12,685 nucleotides of DNA from CAYPEK01 sp964409645 (GTDB taxonomy: Bacteria > UBP15 > UBA6099), in contig CAYPEK010000117.1 of the NCBI GenBank assembly GCA_964409645.1, positions 1-12,685 of the forward strand, read 5' to 3'. The stretch's first letter is position 1; each line of letters starts with the position of its first letter. The notes below the pieces were generated by a model that worked only from the letters and a program-made list of their open reading frames with translations, searched no databases and had not been told where the DNA came from. Shown here one piece after another: positions 5,577-12,685 of this stretch. The translations under genes and the position numbers were made by a program.

Positions 5577-7505
5577 ATGAATATTGAAGGACTCTCTTTT
5601 CAGCCGCTGCTTCTTGTGACACTGCTCGCTCTTGTGGTGCCTTTTCTGATTTACAGGATAAGGTTCATAAGAATACCAGTCGTCGTAGGCGAGATATTGT
5701 GCGGCATTCTGGTTGGCAAGAGCGGCCTCAACCTCATCGGAAGCGACACACTGCTCGATTTTCTTTCTCTGCTTGGTTTTACATATCTGATGTTTCTCGG
5801 CGGCATGGAGATCAACTTCAAGGAAATCGCGGCCGCGCCGCACGGAAAATTCAAAAGAAAGACCGATCTTCTGTGTACTCCTCTGAGTCTTTCCGTGCTG
5901 ATGTTCGCGGCTGCTTTCGGAATGAGCCTTTATGTTGCCTTATATTTCAGAAAAGCCGGAATGGTACACGAGGGAACTCATCCGTTCATCCTTGCGCTGA
6001 TGATCTGCACGACTTCGGTCGGCGTGGTGCTGCCGACGCTGAAGGAAGCCGGTATCATGAAAAGCGCGTACGGGCAGACGCTTCTGGCGGCGGCGGTGAT
6101 CGCCGATTTCGTGACGATAGCTCTCGCGACGGTGGCGATGGTGCTGTTGAGCGACGACGCCGGCGCGGTTCAGGCACTCGGCCTGCTCGTCATGGGCATT
6201 ATTTTTTACGTTGTGTTCAGGGCCGGCGCTTCTTTCACGTCGCGGCCCTTCGTGAAACGGATCTACGAGGAACTGTCGCACACTTCGGCGCAGCTCCGTA
6301 TCCGCACGGCGTTTGCGCTGATGCTTCTTTTTGCTGTCCTGAGTCGTGTAATGGGGGCGGAGATTATACTCGGCGCGTTCATAGCCGGAATTATTTTCAG
6401 CACACTTTTTCAGAGGGAAGGCGCAATCAGCGAGGCGAAATTCGACGCGATCGGATACGGTTTTCTAATTCCGATTTTTTTCATCATGGTCGGAGTGAAT
6501 CTCGACCTATCAGTGCTGTGGGGAGCGAAGAGCGCGCTGAAAACACTTCTCCTGCTGACCGGCGCGGCGTTTCTGGTGAAACTGATTCCCGCTATGTTGC
6601 TCATTCCGAGGAACGGCGTGAGAAACTCCATTGCCGGCGGTTTTCTGCTTAACGGCCGGATGAGCCTGATAATAGCGTTCGCGGAGGTGGCGGTTGCCGC
6701 GAAGCTGCTCGAACCGGCTCTGAAACCGGCGGCGGTCGTCATAGCGCTTGTAACGTGTACGGTATCGCCGGTTGCTTTTATGAAACTTTGGCGGAAAGAA
6801 GATAAAGAAATACGGATCGGCATAGTAATACTCGGCGCGGGCAAGATGGGGCGCACACTTGCGGTGAGATTCAGGGATCGCGGACACGTAGTCAGCCTTC
6901 TCGATATAGACGCGGGGGCGGTCGAGAAAGCGCGCGCGGCCGGGCTCCCAGCGTACAGGTATGAAAAACTGGAAGAGGAGCTATTTATACGCGCGGGAAT
7001 AAGGAGCGCGAACGCGTTCGCGGCGGTGACGAACGACGACAAGATAAATCTGGAGGCCTGCTTGTTTGTCAGGGACACCTTCGGCGTCGGAGAGCTTGCG
7101 GCGCGGGTAGGCAACCCGGACAATACGCACCTGTTCGTTGAGAATCGCGTGCGGCCGATGAACACGACGCTCGCGGCGGTGGTCGCCCTCGAGAATATCA
7201 TATACAGGCCGAACGTGTTCAACCTGCTGTCGCACGAGGAGACGGCAACGGAAGTGATAGAGGTGCGGGTCAGCAACACGTCGGTTGCGGGACGGCGGCT
7301 GAAGGAGATGAAGCTGCCCGGGAATGCGCTTGTTCTGCTTGTCGAAAAGGACGGTTCAGCCGGCATACCGCACGGCGAAACAATTCTGGACATGAACGAT
7401 ACGGTAACTGTATTCCTCAATTCGTCCGACATTGTGGAAGTGGCGCGATATTTCGATCCGGACAGGCCGGATTATCACGCGCCGTCGATGAAAGATCGTA
7501 TGTAA
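5577..7505 (+). CDS. CPA2-family cation/proton antiporter with RCK (TrkA-N/TrkA-C) domains
   Basis: A 642-residue inner-membrane protein. Residues 1-404 hold about 12-13 hydrophobic segments in the Na+/H+ exchanger (CPA2, KefB/KefC-like) pattern. D177 in AAVIADFVTIA lies in a central membrane segment at the place of the ion-binding acid. Cytoplasmic TrkA-N (RCK) follows from about 413 to 540, with nucleotide motif GAGKMG at 420-425 and LLDID at 441-445. TrkA-C follows at about 558-626 (RVSNTSVAGRRLKEM). It probably exchanges K+ or Na+ for H+, gated by a nucleotide or other ligand at RCK. I cannot say which ion, and there is no basis to call it a glutathione-gated Kef. ATG at 5577 has no Shine-Dalgarno sequence: the preceding bases are an AT palindrome. 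Leaderless or weak initiation is possible, or a start a few codons later, since GAAGGA occurs inside codons 3-5. Confidence 0.9.
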   Translation: MNIEGLSFQPLLLVTLLALVVPFLIYRIRFIRIPVVVGEILCGILVGKSGLNLIGSDTLLDFLSLLGFTYLMFLGGMEINFKEIAAAPHGKFKRKTDLLCTPLSLSVLMFAAAFGMSLYVALYFRKAGMVHEGTHPFILALMICTTSVGVVLPTLKEAGIMKSAYGQTLLAAAVIADFVTIALATVAMVLLSDDAGAVQALGLLVMGIIFYVVFRAGASFTSRPFVKRIYEELSHTSAQLRIRTAFALMLLFAVLSRVMGAEIILGAFIAGIIFSTLFQREGAISEAKFDAIGYGFLIPIFFIMVGVNLDLSVLWGAKSALKTLLLLTGAAFLVKLIPAMLLIPRNGVRNSIAGGFLLNGRMSLIIAFAEVAVAAKLLEPALKPAAVVIALVTCTVSPVAFMKLWRKEDKEIRIGIVILGAGKMGRTLAVRFRDRGHVVSLLDIDAGAVEKARAAGLPAYRYEKLEEELFIRAGIRSANAFAAVTNDDKINLEACLFVRDTFGVGELAARVGNPDNTHLFVENRVRPMNTTLAAVVALENIIYRPNVFNLLSHEETATEVIEVRVSNTSVAGRRLKEMKLPGNALVLLVEKDGSAGIPHGETILDMNDTVTVFLNSSDIVEVARYFDPDRPDYHAPSMKDRM

Positions 7506-7506
7506 T

Positions 7507-7540
7507 GATGCCGGAAGCCCCGATTGCATCTTTTTTTTTT
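7507..7540 (+). terminator. Probable intrinsic terminator after the antiporter
   Basis: GATGC (7507-7511) pairs with GCATC (7526-7530), and inside it CGG (7512-7514) pairs with CCG (7520-7522) with a three-base bulge. Ten Ts follow at once (7531-7540). The stem is short and bulged but the T run is long. The hairpin starts two bases after the antiporter stop codon, so it fits a gene end. I see no good promoter between it and the next gene, so termination may be partial. Confidence 0.5.
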
Positions 7541-7567
7541 GTGGTTTGAATAAAACAGTCGATTGGA

Positions 7568-10000
7568 ATGTCTAATACTTCGTTGCGGCACATGCGTGAG
7601 GTGTTGACGGGCAATAGTGGAATGAGCAGCCAGTTCGATAGAAACATAAAAGAGATAGTCGCGGGCGGCGGATTTGTCGATACCGCATGGCTCGAATCGC
7701 ATCCTGATTCGGTGTGTGGATTTACTGCGATGATCGAGCCGTCGCGTTCTGGGCTTCCCAACATCGTTTTCATAATGCCCGGCGGCAAAAACATTCATGC
7801 GCACAACCTGATAGACCCGACACGCGAGGCGGCGCGTTTCATCGAAAAACAAGGCGATCTTAGCGGCTGCCATATCGTTGTTTACGGGATCGGCGCGGGG
7901 CATCACATAGCCGAAATAGCCGAAGCGGCGGGAGAAAACGGAGAGGTCACAGTTCTCGAATGTTCGCCCGTTGCGGCGCGAATAGCGCTCGAAAACATCG
8001 ATTTCACGGAAACGGCAGCGATAAAAAACGTGAGACTGCTTATCGGTCCCGGCAATTCGGTGGTCAGAGCCGCCGGAGCACGCGTACGCGAGATTGAACG
8101 GGAGTCCGCGGAGCTTAAGACGAAGCTATATGTTCACAAGGCGTCGCTCGACATCCTCTCCAAAACCGAGCACGACCTTTGCGAGTTCCTCTGCCGGCTG
8201 CGAGACGCGTTCTATATCGAATACGCCTCGGGCAACAAAACGCTCCGCTCGGCATTCCGTCTGATTACAAAAAAAATTTTTAGCGGCATACCGCTTTCGG
8301 ATGTCGAAACGGCGGCACTATACATAGAATCCGCGTGGCGCGAAGACCGATTTTATTTTCACGATGCGGCATACAAAAGAACGGAACTGCCTGAGAAAGC
8401 GGCGAGCATTCTGGTCATCAGCCTTTCGTATATAGGTGATGTCGTGCAGACTTCGTCGGTCTTCAATGGTATCCGCGAGAAATATCCGGATGCGCGAATT
8501 GTGTTTCTGACGGAGAAGCCAAGCGAAACACTTTACGAGAGAAACCCGGAGATAGACCGGGTTATCGGTTATTCCAGAGAAGAGATAGTCGGGAGCTTCC
8601 GCAAAGAGCCGCGATGGAGCAATTTCAAGGCCGCATGCGGGCGCTTTCTCGATCTTGCGAACGAACTTCGGGCGGAGAAGTTCGATTTGGTGATTAATCT
8701 GCACCCGTCTGCGCGGAGCGCGATTCTCGCGGGCGCCGCAGGCGCGCATCCTGAATCGCGGATCGGTATCAGCGTAGGTGCGGACGGTGTGTCCGTAATC
8801 CGAGGCAACGTGTGGCAGCAGGCTAAAATACTCGACGCGGTCCCATGCGGGATGCCGCACGAGGAGAATTTCATAAAAATGTTCGGCGTGTCGCCCTCCG
8901 AGCGCAGGGTTGGCGTGCGTGTGCCGGTTGAGGAAAGCGAGCGGATTGCGGCTCCATACGTACGCCGTAACGAGCGCGGGCCGGCGATCGGAGTAAATCC
9001 GTTTGTGTCGTCGTCGAAGCGCAACTGGAGCACCGATAATTTCATGAGGCTGTGCCGTATAATCACCGAGGAATGGGGCCGCGAAGTGCTTATTTTCGCC
9101 GGCGCCGGTGAGAGTGAACGCGAAGTGGCGGAAAAAATGCGCGACGAGATCGGGTCGCGGGCATCGTGCTGCGCGGGCGAACCGCCGGACCGCGCGGCGC
9201 TGGTTGCTCGCGAGTGCGCGCTCTTTATAACCAACGACACGGGGCCGATGCATTTTTCGGCGACGGCGGGCGCGCGCATTCTCGTGGTGTCCGGTCCCAC
9301 GCTGACTCTGCCGTATTCGACCCTCGGACATGTCAGTATTTCATCCGTGATTCCGTGCGCGGGCTGCGGGCCATTTTCGGAGTGCGATAAAGAATTGAAA
9401 TGTTTCAAAGATGTTGAACCGTCGCATGTGGCGGATGTCGCGTCGGTGATGTTGGACAACAACGCCGAGGACTCACTGCGGAAACTATCGGGAGTGATCG
9501 GCGACGGCGGAGTTCCTCACCGGCTGCTGACCCCGGGAATGAGAAAATCGCTCACGCCGCGTTTCACGATACGGCTTCGGGACACAATTTCGCGCGAGGC
9601 AAACATCGCCGTCGAGTTGATTAGGATCGCTGCGTTTAATGTGCTGAATTTAGTGGAAGCGGGTTCGCTTGCCTCCGGGCGGCATCCGGCGGGTGTGGAC
9701 AGGCCGGGCCTCACTTCAGTGTTTTCGCCCGACACGGCGGTGCGCGAGGTGCTCGACCGCCACTTTTTCTCGGAAATCTCTTTCGAATCGCTGCGACAGT
9801 TCCTCGATATTATGATAGCCCGTCTCTCAACTACGCGCGCTCCGGATAAGTTAACAGCGATAGACGCGCGGCTTTTCACACAGCCGCTTATGATGCTTCA
9901 GTCGCTCGAAGCGCTCGACATGCTGGAATATCAGCGTCTGGCTCTTGCGTCGTGCGTCGATTTTCTATCCTCCGCGCGGCACATTATTGCCAAAATGTAA
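7568..10000 (+). CDS. Three-part protein: Maf/SAM-fold-like N-terminus, GT9 heptosyltransferase-like domain, unknown C-terminus
   Basis: An 810-residue protein, apparently cytoplasmic, with no signal peptide. Residues about 65-200 hold a Rossmann-like unit: HNLIDPTREAARFI (79-92), a glycine loop VYGIGAGHHI (105-114), then an acid after the next strand, E131 in VLECSP. This resembles the region ahead of the catalytic domain in Maf (DUF115) flagellin glycosyltransferases, and also a class I methyltransferase loop. Residues about 280-630 are a GT9 ADP-heptose:LPS heptosyltransferase-type GT-B fold: GDVV at 290-293, GVNPFVSSSKRNW at 475-487, and the nucleotide-sugar block TNDTGPMHFSA at 555-565. 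A cysteine cluster C597-x2-C600-x5-C606-x5-C612 follows, as in many GT9 proteins. Residues about 632-810 are mostly helical and unrecognised. The likely role is adding a heptose-like sugar to a surface glycan or glycoprotein. The start at 7568 has only a weak TTGGA upstream; ATG at 7592 or 7622 is possible. Confidence 0.82.
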   Translation: MSNTSLRHMREVLTGNSGMSSQFDRNIKEIVAGGGFVDTAWLESHPDSVCGFTAMIEPSRSGLPNIVFIMPGGKNIHAHNLIDPTREAARFIEKQGDLSGCHIVVYGIGAGHHIAEIAEAAGENGEVTVLECSPVAARIALENIDFTETAAIKNVRLLIGPGNSVVRAAGARVREIERESAELKTKLYVHKASLDILSKTEHDLCEFLCRLRDAFYIEYASGNKTLRSAFRLITKKIFSGIPLSDVETAALYIESAWREDRFYFHDAAYKRTELPEKAASILVISLSYIGDVVQTSSVFNGIREKYPDARIVFLTEKPSETLYERNPEIDRVIGYSREEIVGSFRKEPRWSNFKAACGRFLDLANELRAEKFDLVINLHPSARSAILAGAAGAHPESRIGISVGADGVSVIRGNVWQQAKILDAVPCGMPHEENFIKMFGVSPSERRVGVRVPVEESERIAAPYVRRNERGPAIGVNPFVSSSKRNWSTDNFMRLCRIITEEWGREVLIFAGAGESEREVAEKMRDEIGSRASCCAGEPPDRAALVARECALFITNDTGPMHFSATAGARILVVSGPTLTLPYSTLGHVSISSVIPCAGCGPFSECDKELKCFKDVEPSHVADVASVMLDNNAEDSLRKLSGVIGDGGVPHRLLTPGMRKSLTPRFTIRLRDTISREANIAVELIRIAAFNVLNLVEAGSLASGRHPAGVDRPGLTSVFSPDTAVREVLDRHFFSEISFESLRQFLDIMIARLSTTRAPDKLTAIDARLFTQPLMMLQSLEALDMLEYQRLALASCVDFLSSARHIIAKM

Positions 10001-10017
10001 ACACGATACGGTATAAT
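9987..10017 (+). promoter_or_regulatory. Upstream candidate promoter for nfeD
   Basis: TTGCCA (9987-9992, five of six to the -35 consensus), a 19-base spacer, and a perfect TATAAT (10012-10017). The spacer is longer than ideal, and the -35 box lies inside the end of the glycosyltransferase gene. It would give a leader of roughly 110 bases before the ATG at 10135. Confidence 0.35.
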
Positions 10018-10088
10018 ATAACTGCTGCTTTTTCACGGATAACATTCTCAATACCGCGTGGGCACACTGGATATTTTTGGCGTCGAGA

Positions 10089-10117
10089 TTATCATTTCTT
10101 TAAATAGATAATATAAT
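10089..10117 (+). promoter_or_regulatory. Main candidate promoter for nfeD
   Basis: TTATCA (10089-10094, four of six to the -35 consensus), an ideal 17-base spacer, and a perfect TATAAT (10112-10117). Transcription would start near 10124. That is downstream of the in-frame TTG at 10120, so this promoter argues that the true start is ATG at 10135, leaving a short leader with GAGTG (10122-10126) as a weak ribosome site. Confidence 0.55.
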
Positions 10118-10134
10118 ACTTGAGTGAAAAGCCT

Positions 10135-11658
10135 ATGAAAAAGAAAACGACATCACCGGCGGTTTTATTGGCAGCGGCGCTCGCGCTATCGCTTGTTTGC
10201 GCCATAGCCGCCGGCAAGGGACAGAAACCAAATGCGGATGCGCAACGGAAGATCGTTCGCATCGACCTCACCGGTGTGATAGGGCAGGCCTCGAAGAACT
10301 ATGTTGTACGTGCGGTGAATTATGCCGAGCGCCACGATGCGGAACTGCTTCTAATCACAATCGACACGCCCGGCGGTCTGATGGACTCGATGAAGGACAT
10401 CGCCACCGCGATGATTAACGCAAAGGTGCCGGTTGTGGTGTATGTGTATCCTAACGGGAGCACGGCTACGTCGGCTGGATTTTTCATATTGATGGCGTCC
10501 GATGTGGCCGCTATGGCGCCCGACACCAGCACGGGTTCGGCGCATCCCGTCGATATCGGCGGCGGCGGGGGCGGCGAGCAGAAGACGGACAATGTGATGA
10601 AGGAAAAGGTCACAAACTACGCCGTCAAATACATGCAGCAGCTTACGGAGCGCCGGAGCCGGAACCGTACGATCGGCGAGCGCGCGGTGCGAAGAAGCAT
10701 ATCGGTGACATCCGACGAGGCGCTGAAAGACGGTGTTGTCGAGATCGTCGCGAACTCGGTCGAGGAGCTGATGAGCAAGTTGGACGGGCGCGTGATAGTG
10801 AAGGGCGCGCCGCGGACGGCTAAGATAAAGTTGAAGAGCGAAAGCAGGGAGGTTTTCGAGGCGCTGAAAGCGGCGGGGCTGGCATCCGGCGATGCCGCCG
10901 AGAGGCGGGGCACGGTTGCGGTGAATCTGGAAAAAATCAGCACGAAGCTGTTCAATGTGCTGAAAGACAACGGAATTGTAGATGGAAAAGTGCTGCGCTT
11001 CAGGCTGAAGACGAAGGGCGCGCCGGTCGAGGAGTTGCCGATGTCGTTCCGTGAGAATTTCTTTAAGACGATCGGCCACCCCAATATTGTGTATATTCTA
11101 ATGATCGTCGGTGTTTATGCGCTGATATTCGAGGTTACGCATCCGGGGATAGTGGCGCCGGGTGTGATCGGCGTGTTGTGTCTGGTGATCGCGTTCACGT
11201 CGTTTCAGGTGATACCGATAAACACGGTCGGACTGCTGATGATCCTCGGCGCGTTCGTGCTGTTCGTGCTGGAACTTAAATTCACGAGCTACGGGCTGCT
11301 GTCCATAGGCGGAGTGACACTGATGATTTTAGGGTCTCTCATGCTTGTGGACTCGAAGGAGTCGTTTATGAAAGTTGATATATGGCTGATATTGAGCGCA
11401 ACCGGCACGACGGCGTTCCTGATTCTCGTGGCGCTCGCGGCGGTGATAAAGACGCACAAGAATAAAGTGACAACCGGCATTCAAGGCATGGTAGGCGAAT
11501 CCGGAAAAGCCGTGACGGAAGTGGGCGAGGAAGGCAAGGTGTTCGTGCGCGGAGAACTGTGGAATGCGCGGACGGCGGACGGATCGGCGATCTCTAAAAA
11601 CACGCGCATCGAGGTGGTTTCGCTCGACGGAATGACGGCGGTTGTGAAAGTGAAATAG
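10135..11658 (+). CDS. nfeD: NfeD1b-type membrane-bound ClpP-class serine protease
   Basis: A 507-residue protein from ATG 10135 (numbering used here). The N-terminus is a signal peptide or anchor: MKKK, then a hydrophobic run at 8-25. A ClpP-class periplasmic domain spans about 40-215: IDTPGG at 76-81, nucleophile S113 in STATSAGFF, and candidate general base K158 in KEKVTNY, matching the Ser-Lys dyad of Pyrococcus PH1510. RNRTIGERAVR and SDEALKDGVV follow as in that family. Five hydrophobic segments lie between about 317 and 438. A C-terminal OB-fold (NfeD domain) spans 447-507, with GELWNA near 473. Such proteins cut membrane or hydrophobic targets, including stomatin-like partners, and the next gene is exactly such a slipin. 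Oddities are a run of six glycines (142-147) and an extra linker at about 225-300 before the first membrane segment. An upstream TTG at 10120 is in frame but less likely. Confidence 0.9.
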   Translation: MKKKTTSPAVLLAAALALSLVCAIAAGKGQKPNADAQRKIVRIDLTGVIGQASKNYVVRAVNYAERHDAELLLITIDTPGGLMDSMKDIATAMINAKVPVVVYVYPNGSTATSAGFFILMASDVAAMAPDTSTGSAHPVDIGGGGGGEQKTDNVMKEKVTNYAVKYMQQLTERRSRNRTIGERAVRRSISVTSDEALKDGVVEIVANSVEELMSKLDGRVIVKGAPRTAKIKLKSESREVFEALKAAGLASGDAAERRGTVAVNLEKISTKLFNVLKDNGIVDGKVLRFRLKTKGAPVEELPMSFRENFFKTIGHPNIVYILMIVGVYALIFEVTHPGIVAPGVIGVLCLVIAFTSFQVIPINTVGLLMILGAFVLFVLELKFTSYGLLSIGGVTLMILGSLMLVDSKESFMKVDIWLILSATGTTAFLILVALAAVIKTHKNKVTTGIQGMVGESGKAVTEVGEEGKVFVRGELWNARTADGSAISKNTRIEVVSLDGMTAVVKVK

Positions 11659-11675
11659 ACAGAAAGATCGTTTCG

Positions 11676-11705
11676 ATGACAAAAAAACGTTAAATAATGT
11701 ATAAT
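11676..11705 (+). promoter_or_regulatory. Promoter for the slipin gene inside the nfeD-slipin pair
   Basis: ATGACA (11676-11681, five of six to the -35 consensus), an 18-base spacer, and a perfect TATAAT (11700-11705). Transcription would start near 11712, about 30 bases before the slipin ATG, and the leader holds AAGGAGG (11729-11735). This would let the slipin be made independently of, or in excess over, the protease. Confidence 0.6.
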
Positions 11706-11741
11706 CATTTAGATAAATGCAAATAAACAAGGAGGAAAAGT

Positions 11742-12509
11742 ATGGGTGAAGCAATGATTACGATTTTGGTAATAGGCGTGGTTTTCATTTTGTCCGCGCT
11801 TAGAGTTCTAAAGGAGTACGAGCGGGCGGTTGTGTTCCGGCTGGGACGCCTCAGCAAGGGCCTGATGGGCGGCAACGGGCCGGGACTCATCCTCATCATC
11901 CCGGGAATAGATAAACTCGTGAAAGTCGATCTGCGAACAATCACGATGGATGTTCCCGCGCAGGAAGTCATCACGCGCGACAACGTCCCGGTGAAGGTCA
12001 ACGCGGTTGTTTATTTCCGAGTGGTCGAGTTCGACAAGGCGGTCACCGAAGTCGAGAACTTCATAGCGGCCACATCTCAGATTTCGCAGACGACGCTGCG
12101 GAGCGTACTCGGCGAAAGCGAACTGGACGAACTGCTCTCACAGCGTGAGAATATCAATCTCAAACTACAGGAGATCGTGGACAAGCACACGGACCCGTGG
12201 GGAATCAAGGTATCGACAGTCGAGGTGAAGGACGTCGAGCTGCCGCAGGAGATGAAGCGCGCTATGGCGAAACAAGCCGAGGCGGAACGCGAGCGCCGCG
12301 CGAAGATCATAGCGGCGGAAGGTGAATTCCAAGCGTCACAGAAACTCGCCGAGGCGGCGGATGTCATGGCTACGAACCCGATCACGCTCCAACTCAGATA
12401 CCTGCAGACGCTGACAGAGGTCGCAACGGAGAACAACTCAACAACTCTGTTCCCGATTCCGATCGACATTATCAAACCGTTCCTGCAGAATATCACTAAA
12501 CCGCAGTAA
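11742..12509 (+). CDS. Slipin / stomatin-like SPFH (band 7) membrane protein
   Basis: A 255-residue protein with one N-terminal membrane anchor at about 5-20. The SPFH start block EYERAVVFRLGR is at 25-36 and GPGLILIIPGIDKL at 46-59. The SPFH core reaches about 165, including DVPAQEVITRDNVPVKVNA (70-88). An Ala/Glu/Arg-rich coiled coil (166-205, AKQAEAERERRAK) drives oligomer formation, and the short C-terminal tail NSTTLFPIPID (232-242) is typical of slipins. These proteins form ring- or cage-like scaffolds in the inner membrane. In archaea the PH1511 slipin is encoded next to the PH1510 protease and is cleaved by it, and the same pairing is seen here. The start is clear: AAGGAGG lies six bases before ATG 11742. 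The 83-bp gap after nfeD holds its own promoter. Confidence 0.94.
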   Translation: MGEAMITILVIGVVFILSALRVLKEYERAVVFRLGRLSKGLMGGNGPGLILIIPGIDKLVKVDLRTITMDVPAQEVITRDNVPVKVNAVVYFRVVEFDKAVTEVENFIAATSQISQTTLRSVLGESELDELLSQRENINLKLQEIVDKHTDPWGIKVSTVEVKDVELPQEMKRAMAKQAEAERERRAKIIAAEGEFQASQKLAEAADVMATNPITLQLRYLQTLTEVATENNSTTLFPIPIDIIKPFLQNITKPQ

Positions 12510-12535
12510 CTTCATAAAGAATTGAACCAAAAAAT

Positions 12536-12573
12536 AAAAACGGCCCGGGGGGAATCCTCCGGGCCGTTTTTTT
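12536..12573 (+). terminator. Strong intrinsic terminator after the slipin gene, possibly bidirectional
   Basis: Left arm ACGGCCCGGGGG (12540-12551), loop GAAT (12552-12555), right arm CCTCCGGGCCGT (12556-12567): twelve pairs with one G-U, followed by seven Ts (12567-12573). Four As before the stem (12536-12539) can pair with the T tract. Read on the other strand, the same hairpin is followed by T5-A-T6, so it could also end a leftward transcript. Confidence 0.93.
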
Positions 12574-12685
12574 GTCGGACGTTACGGCGGTCAAAGTTGT
12601 TCTTGAAGAAAAAGTAATTGAACCGAAATCCGTCATTAGGATTTGGTAGCGATGATTCAGAGCGGATGAAATGCGAAGCGGAAAG

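Noticed and set aside
4713..5843. Minus-strand open frame of 376 codons spanning the end of the protease gene, the gap and the start of the antiporter
   Set aside because: It is antisense to two genes with clear motifs, its translation is rich in Arg, His and Val with no recognisable domain, and it has no fitting ribosome site. GC-rich third positions make long antisense frames common here.
5699..6652. Plus-strand open frame of 317 codons in another frame of the antiporter
   Set aside because: It is Arg/Gly-rich, has no ribosome site, and lies wholly inside the transmembrane part of the antiporter.
6410..7432. Minus-strand open frame of 340 codons inside the antiporter gene
   Set aside because: Its Ser/Arg/Thr-rich product has no motif, while the plus strand encodes conserved membrane and RCK domains.
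8318..9331. Minus-strand open frame of 337 codons inside the glycosyltransferase gene
   Set aside because: It is a shadow of the GT9 coding strand. The conserved GT9 motifs are on the plus strand and the antisense product is Arg-rich with no family features.
10120..10134. TTG at 10120 as the nfeD start
   Set aside because: The best promoter would start transcription at about 10124, after this codon. ATG at 10135 begins a normal signal peptide (MKKK plus a hydrophobic run).
12512..12685. Minus-strand frame open from the right edge to 12512, possibly the tail of a convergent gene
   Set aside because: Its 57 codons run straight through the strong terminator hairpin and show no family features. 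A chance open frame is more likely.
12666..12685. ATG near the right edge (12666) as a new plus-strand gene start
   Set aside because: Only about 20 bases are visible and no ribosome site precedes it.

Overview
The window looks like chromosomal DNA of a diderm (Gram-negative-type) bacterium. Coding DNA is moderately GC-rich with GC-loaded third positions, and the gaps are AT-rich. Three genes point to two membranes or an elaborate envelope: a BepA-like exported M48 metalloprotease with TPR repeats, an ADP-heptose-type (GT9) glycosyltransferase, and an NfeD/slipin pair. I cannot place the organism. The gene order and several unusual domain combinations suggest a lineage outside the well-studied model groups. 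I see no rRNA, tRNA, CRISPR array, insertion sequence, integrase or phage gene.

Layout: (1) 1-507, minus strand, is the N-terminal part of an iron-containing alcohol dehydrogenase that runs off the left edge. (2) 508-807 is a 300-bp divergent regulatory region. It has a good sigma-70-like promoter for the dehydrogenase and a weaker one for the rightward genes; the latter is overlapped by an operator-like inverted repeat. (3) 808-2734 is a two-gene unit: a ketose-3-epimerase-like TIM barrel and a prephenate dehydrogenase (tyrA) with a C-terminal ACT domain. TyrA starts with GTG one base after the first gene's stop. (4) 2886-5474 is a large exported M48 zinc protease with TPR repeats, behind its own extended -10 promoter. 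(5) 5577-7505 is a CPA2-type cation/proton antiporter with a cytoplasmic RCK regulatory module. (6) 7568-10000 is an 810-residue protein joining a Maf-like or SAM-fold N-terminal domain, a GT9 glycosyltransferase domain and an unrecognised C-terminal extension. (7) 10135-12509 holds an NfeD1b-type membrane serine protease followed by a slipin (SPFH) protein, closed by a textbook intrinsic terminator that could work in both directions.

How the genes fit together: everything from 2886 to 12509 concerns the envelope, namely quality-control proteolysis (M48-TPR; NfeD with its slipin partner), ion and pH homeostasis (antiporter) and surface glycan assembly (GT9 fusion). The 808-2734 unit is metabolic. 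The genes share one strand, but each block from 2886 on has its own candidate promoter or a 60-150 bp gap. This reads as a run of small neighbouring units, not one operon.

I found no clear new defence or mobile system. The most distinctive items are the three-part GT9 fusion, the long unassigned middle of the M48 protease, the extra segment in the NfeD linker, and short repeat structures in the gaps before the epimerase and the antiporter.
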